This document shows positions 62,437 through 64,000 of a DNA stretch of 64,000 nt, piece after piece. Position numbers and translations under genes: made by a program. Under the pieces are notes generated by a model that was not told the DNA's origin, made no database searches, and saw nothing but the letters and a program-made list of their open reading frames with translations. Position 1 is the stretch's first letter. Each line of letters opens with the position of its first letter. The DNA is from Geobacter argillaceus (lineage in GTDB: Bacteria > Desulfobacterota > Desulfuromonadia > Geobacterales > DSM-12255): assembly GCF_007830735.1 (NCBI RefSeq), contig NZ_VLLN01000014.1, positions 1 to 64,000 on the forward strand, written 5' to 3'.

Positions 62437-63297
62437 ATGGCTGTCATGTTTTTCGGGCAATACCTGGTAGAAAAGGGTCTCGTCACCAGGGAAGTCCTTT
62501 TGCAGGCTATAGAACTGCAGGAATCGGTCAACCTGAGTGTCGGCGCCGTGGCGGTGTCCATGGGATTCCTCACCGAAACCGACGTGGAACGTATCAACCA
62601 GGCCCAGCGGACCGAGGATCTCCGCTTTGGCGACATGGCCGCCAAACTGGGGCTGCTGAACCAGGACCAGTTTCAGCAGGTGTTGACGAAACAGAAGAAT
62701 AACCATCTTTACATTGGCGAGGCACTCGTAAAGGTAGGCGGACTGACCAGCGATGATCTACCCCTCTATCTGGAGGAGTTCAAACAGAACCAGGCCCAGT
62801 ACGTCACCGACCGGGTCATTATTCCAGAGGGAGTCGCCAACGCGCAAATCTGGGAGGTCTTTGCCGACCTCACCTACAAAATGCTGACCCGCGTCGCCCG
62901 GCTCACTTTCCACAGCGAGCCCGCCCGGGTCGCCACGGCACTACCCCCGTTCTCGACCATTGCCGCCATGGATTTCACCGGAGATGTGAGCGGTACCTAC
63001 CTCTTTGCGGTACAGGATGGTGCCCGCAAACGGATCGCCAGTGCCATCCTGAATCAGGAAAATGTCGACTTAGAGGAAGAGGAAGTCCTTGACGACACGG
63101 TCATGGAATTCGTGAATGTGGTCTGCGGCAATATTGCGGCAAAGGTCGCGCAACTAGGCAGCTCATTCGAGATCGAACCACCCGAACTGCTGGACGGAAG
63201 CAGCGGCCTCCCGGTGTCCCCCGACCGCACCGGCATCCTGTTCCCCATCTCCCTCTCGGATGGCGAACAGGCCTCGATGGCCATCTTTATCAAATAA
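62437..63297 (+). CDS. MshEN-like N-terminus fused to a CheX-type phosphatase domain
   Basis: 286 residues. The first about 120 residues contain two repeats of the FGQYLVEKGLVTREVLLQAI type seen in MshE/GspE/PilB N-terminal domains, which in some proteins bind cyclic di-GMP. The C-terminal part (about 140-286) has the CheC/CheX phosphatase signature: MEFVNVVCGNIAAKV, with catalytic Glu-x2-Asn, and SGTYLFAV. It would dephosphorylate a CheY-type protein, most likely the one just upstream. AAGGAGGAGG precedes the ATG. Confidence 0.82.
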   Translation: MAVMFFGQYLVEKGLVTREVLLQAIELQESVNLSVGAVAVSMGFLTETDVERINQAQRTEDLRFGDMAAKLGLLNQDQFQQVLTKQKNNHLYIGEALVKVGGLTSDDLPLYLEEFKQNQAQYVTDRVIIPEGVANAQIWEVFADLTYKMLTRVARLTFHSEPARVATALPPFSTIAAMDFTGDVSGTYLFAVQDGARKRIASAILNQENVDLEEEEVLDDTVMEFVNVVCGNIAAKVAQLGSSFEIEPPELLDGSSGLPVSPDRTGILFPISLSDGEQASMAIFIK

Positions 63298-63322
63298 CCG
63301 CCCAGCCTTGATCACAACTCAA

Positions 63323-63356
63323 CGAAAAAGCCACCTGGTTTCAGGTGGCTTTTTCG
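63323..63356. terminator. Bidirectional intrinsic terminator
   Basis: GAAAAAGCCACCTG and CAGGTGGCTTTTTC pair around GTTT, closing the CheX-like gene (plus) and the DsbC-like gene (minus). Confidence 0.92.
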
Positions 63357-63390
63357 TTTATGCAATTGAGAGAATCAGGGAAGAAGTCTG

Positions 63391-64000
63391 CTACTTGAGC
63401 AGCTCCTCAATCCTTTTCAGATCGGCACCGACCACCTGCTTGCCGTCGATGAAGAACGTCGGCGTCCCGTTAACCCCTATCTGTCTGGCCAGGTTCATCT
63501 GCACCTGGGCAAGGGCCTTGATCTCCTCCCCCACCTTGGTCTCGGGCAGGCTCTTGCCGGCCATGGCGTCTTCGTAGGCAGCAGCCTTGTCCTTGGCAGC
63601 CAGGATCGCCTCAACCTTGGCAGCAGCAGCCGGATGGGCAAACGGGGCGAAGAAGATGTAGCGGGTCAGGTCGGTCCGCCCCTTGAGGAACTCAGAAGCT
63701 TTGCGGCAGTAGGGACAATCGGGATCGGTAAACTCGATCACCACATGCTTTCCATTGCCGATCCTGACCGCCTTGTCCAGGGGGAGATCCTTCACCTTTT
63801 GGGCCGCCAGCTCCCCCTTGCGTTCAGCGGTCAGATTGCGCAACGCCTTGGTGTATATCTCCCCGACGATCAACAGATCCTTTTCCGGGTAGAAATAAAG
63901 CACATTCTGCCCGGAGACCACCTCGTAGAGGCCGTTGATGTCGGTCGGTCGAATGGAGTCGACCTTGACCTGGGGAAAGGCCTCCTTGATCGCCACATCG
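63391..64000 (-). CDS. DsbC/DsbG-family thiol:disulfide protein (partial, N-terminus outside the window)
   Basis: The frame is still open at base 64000, so the signal peptide and probably some dimerisation-domain residues are missing. It shows the DsbC dimerisation region (VDSIRPTDINGLYEVVSGQN, FYPEKDLLIVGEIY) and the thioredoxin-like domain with the active site DPDCPYCRKASEF and the cis-Pro loop GVNGTPTFFIDG. Acts on disulfides in the periplasm. The internal GTG at 63996 is unlikely to be the start. Confidence 0.9.
   Translation of the reverse strand, partial: DVAIKEAFPQVKVDSIRPTDINGLYEVVSGQNVLYFYPEKDLLIVGEIYTKALRNLTAERKGELAAQKVKDLPLDKAVRIGNGKHVVIEFTDPDCPYCRKASEFLKGRTDLTRYIFFAPFAHPAAAAKVEAILAAKDKAAAYEDAMAGKSLPETKVGEEIKALAQVQMNLARQIGVNGTPTFFIDGKQVVGADLKRIEELLK

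Overview
The window looks like a chromosomal segment of a Geobacter/Geotalea-type bacterium (Desulfuromonadota). The type IV pilus block pilB-pilT-pilC-pilS-pilR, a GEMM (cyclic dinucleotide) riboswitch on a secreted protease, a PEP-CTERM protein, a DHH-CBS-poly(A)polymerase fusion and an orphan MosB-like molybdenum storage subunit all fit that group. No rRNA, tRNA or CRISPR array was seen.

Layout. 1-330: truncated IS200/IS605 transposase with its end hairpin. 331-6230: an accessory island with two aldehyde dehydrogenases pointing at each other, a broken IclR regulator, a MosB-like protein and a small unknown gene. Two copies of one structured leader RNA, each followed by an intrinsic terminator, precede the two aldehyde dehydrogenase units. 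They covary and look like riboswitches, possibly of the Moco/tungsten-cofactor kind. The minus-strand copy has a -24/-12 (sigma-54) promoter just upstream. I read this as a metal- or cofactor-dependent choice of aldehyde-oxidising enzyme; it is the most interesting part of the window. 6250-8311: a membrane protein and dinB. 8304-16859: recC-recB-recD operon (minus strand). 16885-25665: an AT-rich HD/HD-GYP gene, then the pilBTCSR operon; pilA is not in its usual place after pilR.

25681-35320: envelope and RNA metabolism genes: DUF2723-like membrane protein, flippase-like protein, a palindromic REP-like repeat, ribF-tatC-rnr, and a divergent soluble lytic transglycosylase. 35343-42565: small exported protein, DHH-CBS-tRNA nucleotidyltransferase fusion, MEMO-family protein, scpB-scpA-trpS-site-2 protease. 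42662-44139: metal-responsive operon of an ArsR/CadC-like repressor, an unknown membrane protein and a CDF-like transporter with a Cys-Ser tail. 44283-45198: nucleotidase and a 47-residue membrane peptide. 45279-51553: minus-strand run dCMP deaminase-nrdR-ribD-ribE-ribBA-ribH-nusB-hom, coupling riboflavin synthesis to nucleotide and amino-acid genes.

51630-54981: HD hydrolase, Crp/Fnr regulator, then the GEMM-controlled subtilase. 55003-61652: PEP-CTERM protein, lipoprotein, calcium-type P-ATPase and a fused acyl-CoA synthetase/ACP/acyltransferase. 61677-64000: CheY-like regulator, CheX-like phosphatase and a truncated DsbC/G-like protein. All calls rest on reading the sequence by eye; no database or covariance search was run.
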